A stretch of DNA of 23,545 nt from a virus. The stretch is taken from positions 1 through 23,545 of IMG/VR virus record IMGVR_UViG_3300048837_000386, one strand, 5' to 3'. A model generated the notes under the pieces. That model saw only the letters and a list, made by a program, of their open reading frames with translations. It did not search any database and was not told where the DNA came from. The position numbers were made by a program, and so were the translations under genes. Positions 12,457-19,182 of the stretch are shown here, one piece after another (within the stretch, counting starts at the first letter, position 1; the number at the start of each line of letters is the position of its first letter).

Positions 12457-12822
12457 TTATTTACCTCCCCATTTTGACTCTGCAATTTTGAAACATTTTT
12501 TTATTTTGGCCACATAATCATTTGAATCGTGACCGTATTTTAGCTTTACAGCGTTGATTGCCTCTTTTTTGGTCCCCACAAAACATCCTATATGTATTAA
12601 TTTAGGATTTTGTTTCTTAATATAGATTGTTCTGTTTTCATTGCCGCAGTTATGGACAGCCGGATAATTGGTCAATCCGGTACAACCCTCAAGATCGATA
12701 GAATCACCCACGGAAAGATTCTCAGGCAAAGATGTCAAGCCGATGCAGCCTTCAAGATTGAGAGAACCACTATACATGTATCCATTTTTTGTTTTTTTTA
12801 ATTCATAATTCATAGTTTTCAT
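12457..12822 (-). CDS. Leucine-rich-repeat mini-protein
   Basis: The protein is 121 aa from MKTMNYELKKTKNGYMYSGS, with AAGGAG 6 nt upstream; an in-frame ATG at 12852 would overlap the previous gene more deeply. Two LRR-like units follow: SLNLEGCIGLTSLPENLSVG and DSIDLEGCTGLTNYPAVHNC. The repeat L-E-G-C-x-G-L-T-x-x-P is the short, Cys-containing LRR type common in environmental phage and microbial proteins. A C-terminal helical part (KEAINAVKLKYGHDSNDYVA) caps it. LRRs bind protein partners. The role in the phage is unknown. Confidence 0.55.
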   Translation of the reverse strand: MKTMNYELKKTKNGYMYSGSLNLEGCIGLTSLPENLSVGDSIDLEGCTGLTNYPAVHNCGNENRTIYIKKQNPKLIHIGCFVGTKKEAINAVKLKYGHDSNDYVAKIKKCFKIAESKWGGK

Positions 12823-12832
12823 TTTCTTCTCC

Positions 12833-13066
12833 TTAAAGTTTGAAATATTCATTTTGTGTCTGTTTATACCTTTTTCTTAACCATCTCAAATCATGGTTGT
12901 TTTTATCAATTTCAGACCTTTCAGATGGAAGAAAAAATTTGACAACGGTCAAACGGAAAGTATATTGTGCCGATTGTTTTGAGGCGTATCCGTGTTTATC
13001 TGCTGCTGCTTCAAGGGTCATCCCGTTCAGAACATCACCGGTCATTTTATAATCAAGTTTTTTCAT
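12833..13066 (-). CDS. Small HTH-like hypothetical protein
   Basis: The 77-aa basic protein includes GMTLEAAADKHGYASKQSAQ, a possible helix-turn-helix of the type found in phage terminase small subunits and regulators, and continues YTFRLTVVKFFLPSERSEID. The C-terminus is charged. No further family assignment is possible. It overlaps the exonuclease stop by 4 nt. Confidence 0.45.
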   Translation of the reverse strand: MKKLDYKMTGDVLNGMTLEAAADKHGYASKQSAQYTFRLTVVKFFLPSERSEIDKNNHDLRWLRKRYKQTQNEYFKL

Positions 13067-13668
13067 GATATGGCCCTTACGATCTCGTCAAGTTCATCGC
13101 AAAATATATTGATTTCATTTTCAAGGATTTCAAGAAACTTTTCATCACGGTAGAATCTTTTGATTACCGGTTTCATGCCGGGGCAATATGAAACAAGATC
13201 CCACCATTCAAATCCAGTAGCAAGCAGACAGCCCATAACTTGCCTGTGGTGTTCCGCGCCTGTCCAGCCTTTATGAAGTCTTTCAGCCTGAACATTCGGT
13301 GCGGCTGACTTTGCCTCGAAACCACCTTTAAGATCGATCATAATTCCATCTGGAGAAACTCCGAATCTTCTTATTTCGTCTTTATAAATAAAAGCCACGG
13401 TTTCAACGTTGCAATCTTTTATAAATTCGTATGTTTCTCTAATCTCCTGTTCCATCTCATGACCACGGTCGAAAACGTCCCCATGCCATCCCTTGTAAAC
13501 CTGACCTGTGATACGCTCACCTGCAAGGCGATAAAGATAAGCTTGACGGCTTTTTGAATGCTTGCCATCTGCCGTGATGATATCTCCAAACTTTGAAGCT
13601 GTGGGGATTCCAAGACGGAGTTGGTCCCATTCTGGCTTTCCCTGTTCGATGTCTCGGATGATGATCAT
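13063..13668 (-). CDS. YqaJ-family phage recombination exonuclease
   Basis: The 201-aa protein is a PD-(D/E)XK nuclease of the YqaJ / lambda exonuclease class. The order of motifs is: QGKPEWDQLRLGIPTASKFG (start helix and nucleotide-binding R-x-G-x-x-T-A-S), RGHEMEQEIRETYE (helix with Glu ligands), FGVSPDGIMID with the catalytic Asp, and GGFEAKSA as the E-x-K motif. The Q in HHRQVMG is the Gln of motif III. Such enzymes chew the 5' strand of double-strand ends to give a 3' overhang. The next gene upstream codes for a single-strand annealing protein, so the two should work as a Red-like recombination pair during replication and repair. Reading frames overlap by 4 nt. Confidence 0.9.
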   Translation of the reverse strand: MIIIRDIEQGKPEWDQLRLGIPTASKFGDIITADGKHSKSRQAYLYRLAGERITGQVYKGWHGDVFDRGHEMEQEIRETYEFIKDCNVETVAFIYKDEIRRFGVSPDGIMIDLKGGFEAKSAAPNVQAERLHKGWTGAEHHRQVMGCLLATGFEWWDLVSYCPGMKPVIKRFYRDEKFLEILENEINIFCDELDEIVRAIS

Positions 13669-14306
13669 TTCTTCATCCCTTCTATTTTGGCTAAAAGCGC
13701 TTTTTTGCCTTTTTCGTAGTTATTAGTTGTTATATCTTCAATATTTTCAACCCCCATATATCCCAAAAATTTAGATTCATTCGATGCAGATTCAAGAATA
13801 AGATCTGTCAATTCAGAGACTTGTTTTAAACTTATTTTTTCTATGGGGTCGTTTGTAAGATCAGATGTGTTATTGTATTTTGATCCATCGAATGCGCCTA
13901 AATATATATCGGCGGCCACTCCTATAGATTTCATGGCAACAGACAGAGCATCTGTAAGGGCCATCTTGTATGATTCATCGTTGTTATGTAGACCATTTTT
14001 TTCTTTGACTATAAGCATTGATCCACCCGTCCCTGGTATGGCGTCACTCCATTTTGAATCATGCTTAAAATACAACGAAATGTTAACAAAAGCGAACACG
14101 TTCCCGTCTGAACCTTGCTCTATCCATTGTTTATCAATAGTATATTTCCAACCAACGCCACATGGCCCAAATTGGTTTGTCATGGCCTGGATTCGCCATT
14201 GTGGTTTTATATCGGTCATACCTTTCAGTCGCCCTGCTTGAATTTGTTTGGCGCATGTAGGGGGGACTTGTTTTAGATTCTCCCATATTTTCATATTATC
14301 GTGCAT
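13665..14306 (-). CDS. Phage single-strand annealing protein (Rad52/Sak-like)
   Basis: The protein is 213 aa from the ATG at 14306, with GGAGGA 8 nt upstream; a TTG six bases earlier is less likely. The core reads TCAKQIQAGRLKGMTDIKPQ, W-R-I-Q-A-M-T-N-Q-F-G-P-C-G-V-G-W-K-Y, then GGSMLIVKEKNG and DESYKMALTDALSVAMKSIG followed by V-A-A-D-I-Y-L-G. The D-E-x-Y-K-M-A-x-T-D-A-L-S-x-A-x-K-x-x-G-x-A-A-D-I-Y block is typical of phage Rad52/22-like annealers. They form rings on single-stranded DNA and promote annealing of complementary strands. It pairs with the YqaJ nuclease downstream, which supports the call. The C-terminal ~60 residues are less conserved and may contact SSB. Confidence 0.75.
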   Translation of the reverse strand: MHDNMKIWENLKQVPPTCAKQIQAGRLKGMTDIKPQWRIQAMTNQFGPCGVGWKYTIDKQWIEQGSDGNVFAFVNISLYFKHDSKWSDAIPGTGGSMLIVKEKNGLHNNDESYKMALTDALSVAMKSIGVAADIYLGAFDGSKYNNTSDLTNDPIEKISLKQVSELTDLILESASNESKFLGYMGVENIEDITTNNYEKGKKALLAKIEGMKK

Positions 14307-14556
14307 AGTCAAATTCCTCCTTTAAAATTTCGATCCATTTTTCATGTTGTTTTTCCCAGAAATCATAACTCTCGATGGAATTGAAATATCCGAACATTTC
14401 AGCCGTAGACCACGGGAAAAAATAAAATAATCTTTCAGGCATGGTTTTTATTTTCTTCCCATGCCATTTCATGGTATTAAATCTATAAAGATAAAAAATT
14501 CCATTGTCTTTTAAGAATTTAATAAACCGTTTTTTAATCTGAGCGTTTTTGTCCAT
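14296..14556 (-). CDS. Small phage early protein, paralogue of the 1985-2362 product
   Basis: This 86-aa protein (KKRFIKFLKDNGIFYLYRFN, then WHGKKIKTMPERLFYFFPWS, then YDFWEKQHEKWIEILKEEFD) aligns with the C-terminal part of the protein at 1985-2362. It lacks the Cys-rich extension of that copy. Being the first gene behind the divergent control region, with GGAG 7 nt before the ATG, it should be made early and strongly. The aromatic-rich, mixed sequence suggests a small folded domain. I know of no function for it. Confidence 0.55.
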   Translation of the reverse strand: MDKNAQIKKRFIKFLKDNGIFYLYRFNTMKWHGKKIKTMPERLFYFFPWSTAEMFGYFNSIESYDFWEKQHEKWIEILKEEFDYAR

Positions 14557-14577
14557 GTCGGATCTCCTTTAAAAAGT

Positions 14578-14605
14578 ACAATATCAAAACGGTTTTAAAT
14601 GTCAA
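14578..14605 (-). promoter_or_regulatory. Leftward early promoter
   Basis: On the minus strand, TTGACA (14605-14600) precedes a 16-bp spacer and TATTGT (14583-14578). TGA before the -10 makes it an extended -10 type. Transcription would start near 14571 and enter the recombination and early operon. The -35 abuts a perfect inverted repeat (14606-14627), a natural place for a repressor or activator. Confidence 0.66.
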
Positions 14606-14627
14606 TCACAAAAAGTTTGTTTTGTGA
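14606..14627. promoter_or_regulatory. Candidate operator: perfect 8-bp inverted repeat
   Basis: TCACAAAA and TTTTGTGA flank a 6-bp centre (AGTTTG), a 22-bp site like those of XRE/CI dimers. It touches the leftward -35 on one side and lies 13 bp from the rightward -35 on the other. Partial TGTG/TCACA half-sites recur nearby (TTATTGTG at 14633-14640, TGTGTGAT at 14655-14662). The HTH proteins encoded in the window (11797, 10981, 1749) are candidate binders. Confidence 0.6.
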
Positions 14628-14640
14628 AAAAATTATTGTG

Positions 14641-14668
14641 TTGACTTTTTCGCCCTGTGTGATAAATT
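14641..14668 (+). promoter_or_regulatory. Rightward promoter for the small plus-strand operon
   Basis: TTGACT at 14641-14646 is a near-consensus -35. The best -10 match is TAAATT or an ATAAAT-like hexamer around 14662-14668 at a 15-16-bp spacing, so this promoter is weaker than the leftward one. The GGAGG ribosome site of the first plus-strand gene follows at 14684-14688. Confidence 0.5.
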
Positions 14669-14692
14669 GATTTGAAATAAAAAGGAGGGATT

Positions 14693-14911
14693 ATGGAAAA
14701 AGAATATGTGAGCCCGTTAAAAAGCATCAGGAAACATTGCGTTCAATGTGTAGGGTCTTGGAAAGATGTTGAATCATGCGGAGGTGAAAACTCATGCCCT
14801 CTTTATGATTACAGATTTGGAAAGAATCCGTTTAGGGTAAAACGAGTTCTTTCAGATGATCAAAAACGTGAAATGGCCGAAAGGCTTTCAAAATCGCGTG
14901 AACCAAAATGA
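14693..14911 (+). CDS. Small Cys-rich conserved phage protein
   Basis: The 72-aa protein reads MEKEYVSPLKSIRKHCVQCV, then GSWKDVESCGGENSCPLYDY and RFGKNPFRVKRVLS. The pattern S-P-L-x-x-I-R-x-x-C-x-x-C, C, N-C/S-C-P-L-Y-x-x-R-x-G-x-N-P-x-R is one I recognise from many phages and prophages; four Cys should bind a zinc ion. The function is not known, but such proteins sit near regulatory or replication genes. A perfect AGGAGG lies just upstream. It leads the plus-strand operon of four small genes, opposite to the rest of the window. Confidence 0.75.
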   Translation: MEKEYVSPLKSIRKHCVQCVGSWKDVESCGGENSCPLYDYRFGKNPFRVKRVLSDDQKREMAERLSKSREPK

Positions 14912-15087
14912 ACTTACCAAAAGAATTTAAACCCGGTTATGATGAACCTGGAATAGACGGTCTATACGGATGTCTCGTATACATCATTGATGTCCCGGGC
15001 CATCACAAAGTTTCACGGAAATACACAGTCAAAAAAGGCTGGGATTTAATAGGTCTTGAAAACGTTATAGCATGGAGGGAAAAATAA
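14908..15087 (+). CDS. Small hypothetical protein (59 aa)
   Basis: This short frame encodes MNLPKEFKPGYDEPGIDGLY and continues with a strand-rich stretch to ENVIAWREK. Its ATG overlaps the stop of the previous gene (ATGA) and its TAA overlaps the ATG of the next gene (TAATG), so it exactly fills the gap between them. Those couplings and the bias toward charged and aromatic residues make it a real gene, although no family is recognisable. Confidence 0.7.
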   Translation: MNLPKEFKPGYDEPGIDGLYGCLVYIIDVPGHHKVSRKYTVKKGWDLIGLENVIAWREK

Positions 15088-15380
15088 TGGATGATTGCAA
15101 GCCATACAGCCTAACAGTAGAAACTTTTATATCCGTTCTAAAATCGAATGAAATAAAAATCGAAGGCGGTGTCATTCATGATTTTTTGAAAAAATGTCAT
15201 TGTGTGTTCTATGATGATATGTATTTAATTATATTAAATTGGTTTGGAACTGATATTTGGATTGGTGGTAAATATGATGACTGGTGTGATATTTACCCAT
15301 TGGAAGAGTTGGATTTTGTTGTTTTTAAAAATGATCTGTATTACATAGAAGAATGCCAAGAACAGGAGATTGAAAAATGA
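15087..15380 (+). CDS. Hypothetical acidic protein
   Basis: The protein is 97 aa from MDDCKPYSLTVETFISVLKS; the ATG at 15087 overlaps the stop of the 59-aa gene, and GGAGGG lies about 8 nt before it. An in-frame ATG at 15072 is less likely. The sequence is rich in Asp, Tyr and Trp (NWFGTDIWIGGKYDDWCDIY) and ends with an acidic helix. It may be a DNA-mimic-like or anti-defence protein by composition, but that is only a guess. It overlaps the following gene by 4 nt. Confidence 0.5.
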   Translation: MDDCKPYSLTVETFISVLKSNEIKIEGGVIHDFLKKCHCVFYDDMYLIILNWFGTDIWIGGKYDDWCDIYPLEELDFVVFKNDLYYIEECQEQEIEK

Positions 15381-15565
15381 CAACAGGATACATGCCACTT
15401 GATATGGCACAAGAAAGTGTTGGTGCATTTCCCGAAATTTGCAGATCATGCAAAAGCCGGGCGACATGCACCGTTCATCATTGTGAAGGTTATGAAAAAG
15501 AGGATAAATTCAGTGATTTTATTGACAATCTTGAGATGGAACTTGACCCCAATAAATCAAAGTGA
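15377..15565 (+). CDS. Small Cys-rich hypothetical protein
   Basis: The protein is 62 aa. The segment CRSCKSRATCTVHHCEGYEK carries four Cys and two His in a short space, a likely metal site. The rest is acidic (DFIDNLEMELD). It is the last gene of the plus-strand operon, starts with a 4-nt overlap, and its 3' end overlaps the convergent PLA2-like gene by 9 bp with no obvious terminator hairpin between them. Confidence 0.55.
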   Translation: MTTGYMPLDMAQESVGAFPEICRSCKSRATCTVHHCEGYEKEDKFSDFIDNLEMELDPNKSK

Positions 15566-15943
15566 CTTGTCTTGAAATGCTTCATATCCAGCGTATTTAA
15601 CGGCATCGTAATATCCCTTTGCTATTTTTAACCGGATATATTTCAAGGGCCAGAACTTTGACTCATACTCAATGATCTTTCTCATATTCTCAAGAAATCG
15701 TCGGTCAGCGTTCTTCTTATCTTCGAACGTCTGACCGACGAAATAATCAAAATCATGGATCTGACAAGCCACTGTGATTCGAACTCCAAGAATTGAATCT
15801 GGTACAATTTTATCCCCGATTCCCTTCGGCCCGCAGGAATTTATGATCATTCCAAGAGTTGCGTCATCAAAAAAATACAATCCATTGTTTAATTCAAGAT
15901 TGTATTTTTCTGACGATTCTTTTATTAATTTTGAAATATTCAT
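15557..15943 (-). CDS. Phospholipase A2-like protein
   Basis: The 128-aa protein has CGPKGIGDKIVPDSILG (37-53), then ACQIHDFDYFVG (59-70) and DKKNADRRFLENM (75-87). G-P-x-G as a calcium loop, an H-D dyad (H63, D64) with Y67, and a later N-A-D-x-x-F line up with secreted and parvoviral PLA2 domains (G-P-x-N/G, A-x-x-H-D-x-x-Y, H-A-D-x-x-F). Such enzymes cut phospholipids at sn-2. C60 just before the dyad fits a C-x-x-H-D pattern. It has no export signal. At the end of the tail module it could be a virion or lysis factor that attacks membranes. The catalytic call rests on motif reading only. Confidence 0.55.
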   Translation of the reverse strand: MNISKLIKESSEKYNLELNNGLYFFDDATLGMIINSCGPKGIGDKIVPDSILGVRITVACQIHDFDYFVGQTFEDKKNADRRFLENMRKIIEYESKFWPLKYIRLKIAKGYYDAVKYAGYEAFQDKSL

Positions 15944-16038
15944 TTTGCAAGCTCAAAAATATGCGGCATGAAACACATACTCGCAGTCAAACACGCATGG
16001 CAAATGTTATCGAATGGTTTCATTATGTGAAGCCTCAT
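15940..16038 (-). CDS. Small coupled ORF (32 aa) between spike and PLA2-like genes
   Basis: A 33-codon frame exactly bridges the tail-spike and PLA2-like genes: its ATG overlaps the spike stop (ATGA) and its TGA overlaps the next ATG (ATGA). The product begins MRLHIMKPFDNICHACLTAS and contains CHACLTASMC, which could bind metal. There is no ribosome site, so translation would depend on coupling. The perfect fit, as at most other junctions in the window, is the evidence; the protein has no known relatives that I can name. Confidence 0.5.
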   Translation of the reverse strand: MRLHIMKPFDNICHACLTASMCFMPHIFELAK

Positions 16039-17783
16039 GGGGTTGTAGGCGCGTTATTCTGCGCCGTTATAGTCCATTGACCCGTTTTTATACACTCAAG
16101 AGTAATACAATCGTACTGCGCGGATAACGTGATGGACGTTCCGATCCCGTTAATGGTATGCCCAAATGAGTTTAGCACTCGTATGGTGTATGTTGCATTC
16201 GTTCTATAAAAAGTGTACTTAAGCCCAACCTGCGCCGACGGGAGGTATAGTAGGACATTGGCCGTTGCCGAGTCATTTGTAAAAGTGAATCCGTTATCGT
16301 TTAGTGTTAAATTGTATGTTGCGCTTTTATTCACGTTTTTCGGGCTATCAATACTAACGGTTCCCGTAAAAGCGGAATAGTCCGTGCTCCCGTATTCCAC
16401 AGCGTTTACAAGATAGTCCGGATTGATACCTTTTATCTTATTCCTATAGCCGGCTTGAATATAAACAATAGGGTATGGCACTGTCGCATACGGAGCTACG
16501 CCCAAGGCCGACGATATGAGTGATACCGGTCCTATGCTATTGTCGTTGCTTTTTCCGAGTGTTCCGGATAAAAGCCTAACAGCCTGACATCCTGTCTGAA
16601 TTGTATGATCTGGGACGTACATATTAATTCTATCGAAGACATTATTGATCCCTATACCATTAAAGCCATAAGTATCGGCGTTCTTCGCTTCAATATAAAT
16701 ACCCTCAATGGTAGATTTAGTCATATAACTGCCGTCATTGGCAAGATTAACGCCGTGGCTTTGACCATAGCAGTCTTCGACGTGTGCATAAATCAATACG
16801 GTTTTGGTCCCGTCCACAATAGGTATATCGCCCACATAAACGCGCTTTACAGTTAGATCATCAATCTGGACAGGGTTGTCACTACTCATCTTGATAACGG
16901 AAAGTGTTGTTGAAGAAAGCCCCCAGATATCGTGAATGCTGATAAGGCCCGGATTTGCGCCAGACCCCATCAATGTATTTTGAATGTGCACGACCGAATT
17001 GAAAGCCCCAACGCCAGGTCCACCAACAGTGGATAAAAAGGCGAACTCGTGACCCCAGTGATGATTACCTGTCAACAAGATGCAGTCGTTGATAAAGCCG
17101 CGAAATATGACATTGAGGATTCGTTTCCTGGTGTTGTTTAACGGCCATGGGCCGGATGTGAGCTCAAAACATGCATCAATCTCAGAAGCGGCATACATCG
17201 TTGCGCCTCTAAAGTCGATGATTTGCTGCTTTCGATACAGAGTTGTATTATCCAACGGAGGTAATATTATTTTTTCGCCTATGTTGTAAGTCTTTGTTGG
17301 CCCGCCACCGATAACATTCATTTTAGTGTTAACAGCCGCCTGTATCTGAACATGGTCGTCAATACCGTCACAACCAAACATTTCCGGCGTTACAAAACCG
17401 TTTAACTGCCTAACCCATCTTCCAGTTGCAACACCCGTTACGGCTATCGTAACACCGTTATCGTCTGCTGCTGTCGATGTTGAGTCCCATACAACCATTC
17501 CATGGCCGCCATCTCCAATTGATGTATGATATGTTAGATATCTTGCATCGCCATCAAAATCAGCCATTGTGGTTCTAAGGGCATCGACTCCGAGAACTGG
17601 CTTTGCAAATGCCTCAATTAATGCCCTTTTTTGACTAAATGTCCCGCTTGAAAGAATATCCAAATCAGCATCATACGGCTGGCCTCCGAGATTAGAAAGA
17701 GCTTCACTCGCTGTTTTTGCATTTGTGCCACCAAGGTTTATGTCAATTGCTTTATTCCCGTCTGTGTCAAGCTCAACGGCCAT
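16035..17783 (-). CDS. Tail spike / receptor-binding protein with beta-helix
   Basis: The protein is 582 aa. Residues 1-60 (GGTNAKTASEALSNLGGQPY, then DADLDILSSGTFSQKRALIE) look like a tail-fibre attachment stalk. The segment GFVTPEMFGCDGIDDHVQIQ (129-148), ending in A-A-V-N, is the entry signature of the pectate-lyase-like right-handed beta-helix used by many phage depolymerases and spikes. About 300 residues of short hydrophobic strands with N/G turns follow, as in a parallel beta-helix. The last ~100 residues (SATYNLTLNDNGFTFTNDSA and later beta strands) form a beta-sandwich-like tip. A depolymerase activity is possible but no active-site set is recognisable. The base composition is clearly richer in GC than the early genes. 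Confidence 0.75.
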   Translation of the reverse strand: MAVELDTDGNKAIDINLGGTNAKTASEALSNLGGQPYDADLDILSSGTFSQKRALIEAFAKPVLGVDALRTTMADFDGDARYLTYHTSIGDGGHGMVVWDSTSTAADDNGVTIAVTGVATGRWVRQLNGFVTPEMFGCDGIDDHVQIQAAVNTKMNVIGGGPTKTYNIGEKIILPPLDNTTLYRKQQIIDFRGATMYAASEIDACFELTSGPWPLNNTRKRILNVIFRGFINDCILLTGNHHWGHEFAFLSTVGGPGVGAFNSVVHIQNTLMGSGANPGLISIHDIWGLSSTTLSVIKMSSDNPVQIDDLTVKRVYVGDIPIVDGTKTVLIYAHVEDCYGQSHGVNLANDGSYMTKSTIEGIYIEAKNADTYGFNGIGINNVFDRINMYVPDHTIQTGCQAVRLLSGTLGKSNDNSIGPVSLISSALGVAPYATVPYPIVYIQAGYRNKIKGINPDYLVNAVEYGSTDYSAFTGTVSIDSPKNVNKSATYNLTLNDNGFTFTNDSATANVLLYLPSAQVGLKYTFYRTNATYTIRVLNSFGHTINGIGTSITLSAQYDCITLECIKTGQWTITAQNNAPTTP

Positions 17784-17793
17784 TTTTTACTCC

Positions 17794-19179
17794 TTATTTT
17801 AAAGTGCAACCTTTTATTGAAAAACCAGCGCCTCGGGTTGTATATTCTCCGGGGATGGTTCTTGTGATTGTTATTGAATCGCTTCCTGTTCTTGTCCCAT
17901 CTGATCCTATAAAAATCAGAACGTTTTCCCCGAGAGAAAGATTCGCAAGACAAGTAAACGACTCAACCTGTTCGTCCCATGTTCCATCATTGGGCGTTAC
18001 CGTCTGGCCAGAGCATGTCACACCTGAAATCGTTTGGCCTGTATCGGCTGTTGCGGTTCCCGTTATTATGAAAACTGATGCCGCTGTGGTCTGGCCCGAT
18101 TCTGTGAGTATTTCGACAATCGGATTCGCGATTGACGGATCTCCACCAATCGTCACTGGATAACCATCAGACGGAATACCGTCCTCATCAACCACGAAGA
18201 AATAAACCGTGTCGCCGTTATTAAAACTTCCCTGGTTGAATGTCCCGGTTATGCCGGTATCAGACCATGTAATGGCTGGTTGTATTTCGCGGTGAGTGCA
18301 GTTCGCGAATACGGCGTGGTTGCCGATTTCTATACGTGATCTTGATCTGCTAATATAGATGTCATCATAATATATCTCTGCGTCCCTTATGCCAGCATAA
18401 GGAGAGCTGTCGCTATTCAAAAGATTCCCATAATAATGCCCAAGAAAAATATATCTATACAATTGGTTTTCGTTTGTTGAGTCATGTGTTATGATATTAT
18501 AGTTTGAAACAATAACCTCTCCACTGGCACGGCCTACGCGCCGCCATTCAAAAACCCCATCATTAACACCGAGTGCGCTGCTTTTTTTATAATAAGCCTC
18601 CAATCTTTGCCACTCATTTAAGAGAAAACCATCTTTAACAACAGTACGTTTTGAAGATTGGTCCGTTATAGTATTTCGCATAACCATAACGCTTGTGTTG
18701 CCCCAACCCGTTGTGTCATAGTGCCAATTCTCTCCGTATATAGTTGTCTGAAAATCGTAACCCGGAGTGTCTTTAATTTTCCAATTTTTCCATTGAAATG
18801 TGTGAGCATCATCATTCTTTTGTATTTTTACCCACGCTGTCATGTAGGATTCAGTTACTTCCGTTGCCCCGTAATCAAAAACAAGGGCACGCGCGTATAC
18901 ATTATCATAAAAATCAAATAAAATTGATTTAGATCCACTATGTTTATCAGTGTCCGAATAAGTAGCCTTGTTATTGTAATAATTGTTCCATGATGTTTTC
19001 GTAAAAGGTTCACCTTCAACACCATCCTCTATGTTGTCTCCAAGCCATTCGCCCTCTGAATTGCTCCCAAAATCTGATCCGCTTATTGTGAAACTACCGC
19101 CAACAATGGACACTTCAGATATAGCGCCAAAACAAACCGAAGGGGCAAGTAGTATCAAGATGAGTATTTTTTTTATCAT
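17794..19179 (-). CDS. Secreted or virion-associated beta-sandwich protein with signal peptide
   Basis: The protein is 461 aa. It begins MIKKILILILLAPSVCFGAI, a standard Sec signal: basic start, hydrophobic core and a small-residue cut site after C-F-G. Residues ~24-45 look IPT-like (VSIVGGSFTISGSDFGSNSE), about 45-290 resemble a concanavalin-like carbohydrate-binding or lyase sandwich (DKHSGSKSILFDF, SYMTAWVKIQK), and ~345-440 (VEILTESGQTTAASVFIITG, then WDEQVESFTCLANL and L-G-E-N) match a bacterial Ig-like / glucodextranase-B type domain. The gene lies between tail fibre genes; AGGAG-like GGAG precedes the ATG. A signal peptide is odd for a virion protein, so it may be exported to the cell surface. 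Confidence 0.62.
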   Translation of the reverse strand: MIKKILILILLAPSVCFGAISEVSIVGGSFTISGSDFGSNSEGEWLGDNIEDGVEGEPFTKTSWNNYYNNKATYSDTDKHSGSKSILFDFYDNVYARALVFDYGATEVTESYMTAWVKIQKNDDAHTFQWKNWKIKDTPGYDFQTTIYGENWHYDTTGWGNTSVMVMRNTITDQSSKRTVVKDGFLLNEWQRLEAYYKKSSALGVNDGVFEWRRVGRASGEVIVSNYNIITHDSTNENQLYRYIFLGHYYGNLLNSDSSPYAGIRDAEIYYDDIYISRSRSRIEIGNHAVFANCTHREIQPAITWSDTGITGTFNQGSFNNGDTVYFFVVDEDGIPSDGYPVTIGGDPSIANPIVEILTESGQTTAASVFIITGTATADTGQTISGVTCSGQTVTPNDGTWDEQVESFTCLANLSLGENVLIFIGSDGTRTGSDSITITRTIPGEYTTRGAGFSIKGCTLK

Positions 19180-19182
19180 GTT

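Noticed and set aside
13843-14241. Plus-strand 132-codon open frame
   Set aside because: It is antisense to the conserved annealing protein gene, with no start signal and no recognisable protein.
15544-15600. Terminator between the convergent genes
   Set aside because: I could find no stem followed by a T-tract; the two genes even overlap by 9 bp.
16047-16064. GGCGC/GCGCC inverted repeat near the tail-spike stop as a terminator
   Set aside because: Arms are only 5 bp, it is within the coding region, and no T-tract follows on the minus strand; the next genes are coupled, so termination there is unlikely.
17717-18163. Plus-strand 148-codon open frame under the secreted protein gene
   Set aside because: It lies antisense to a gene with a good ribosome site and domain structure; Pro/Val/Ser bias is that of a reverse reading of Gly/Thr/Asp codons.
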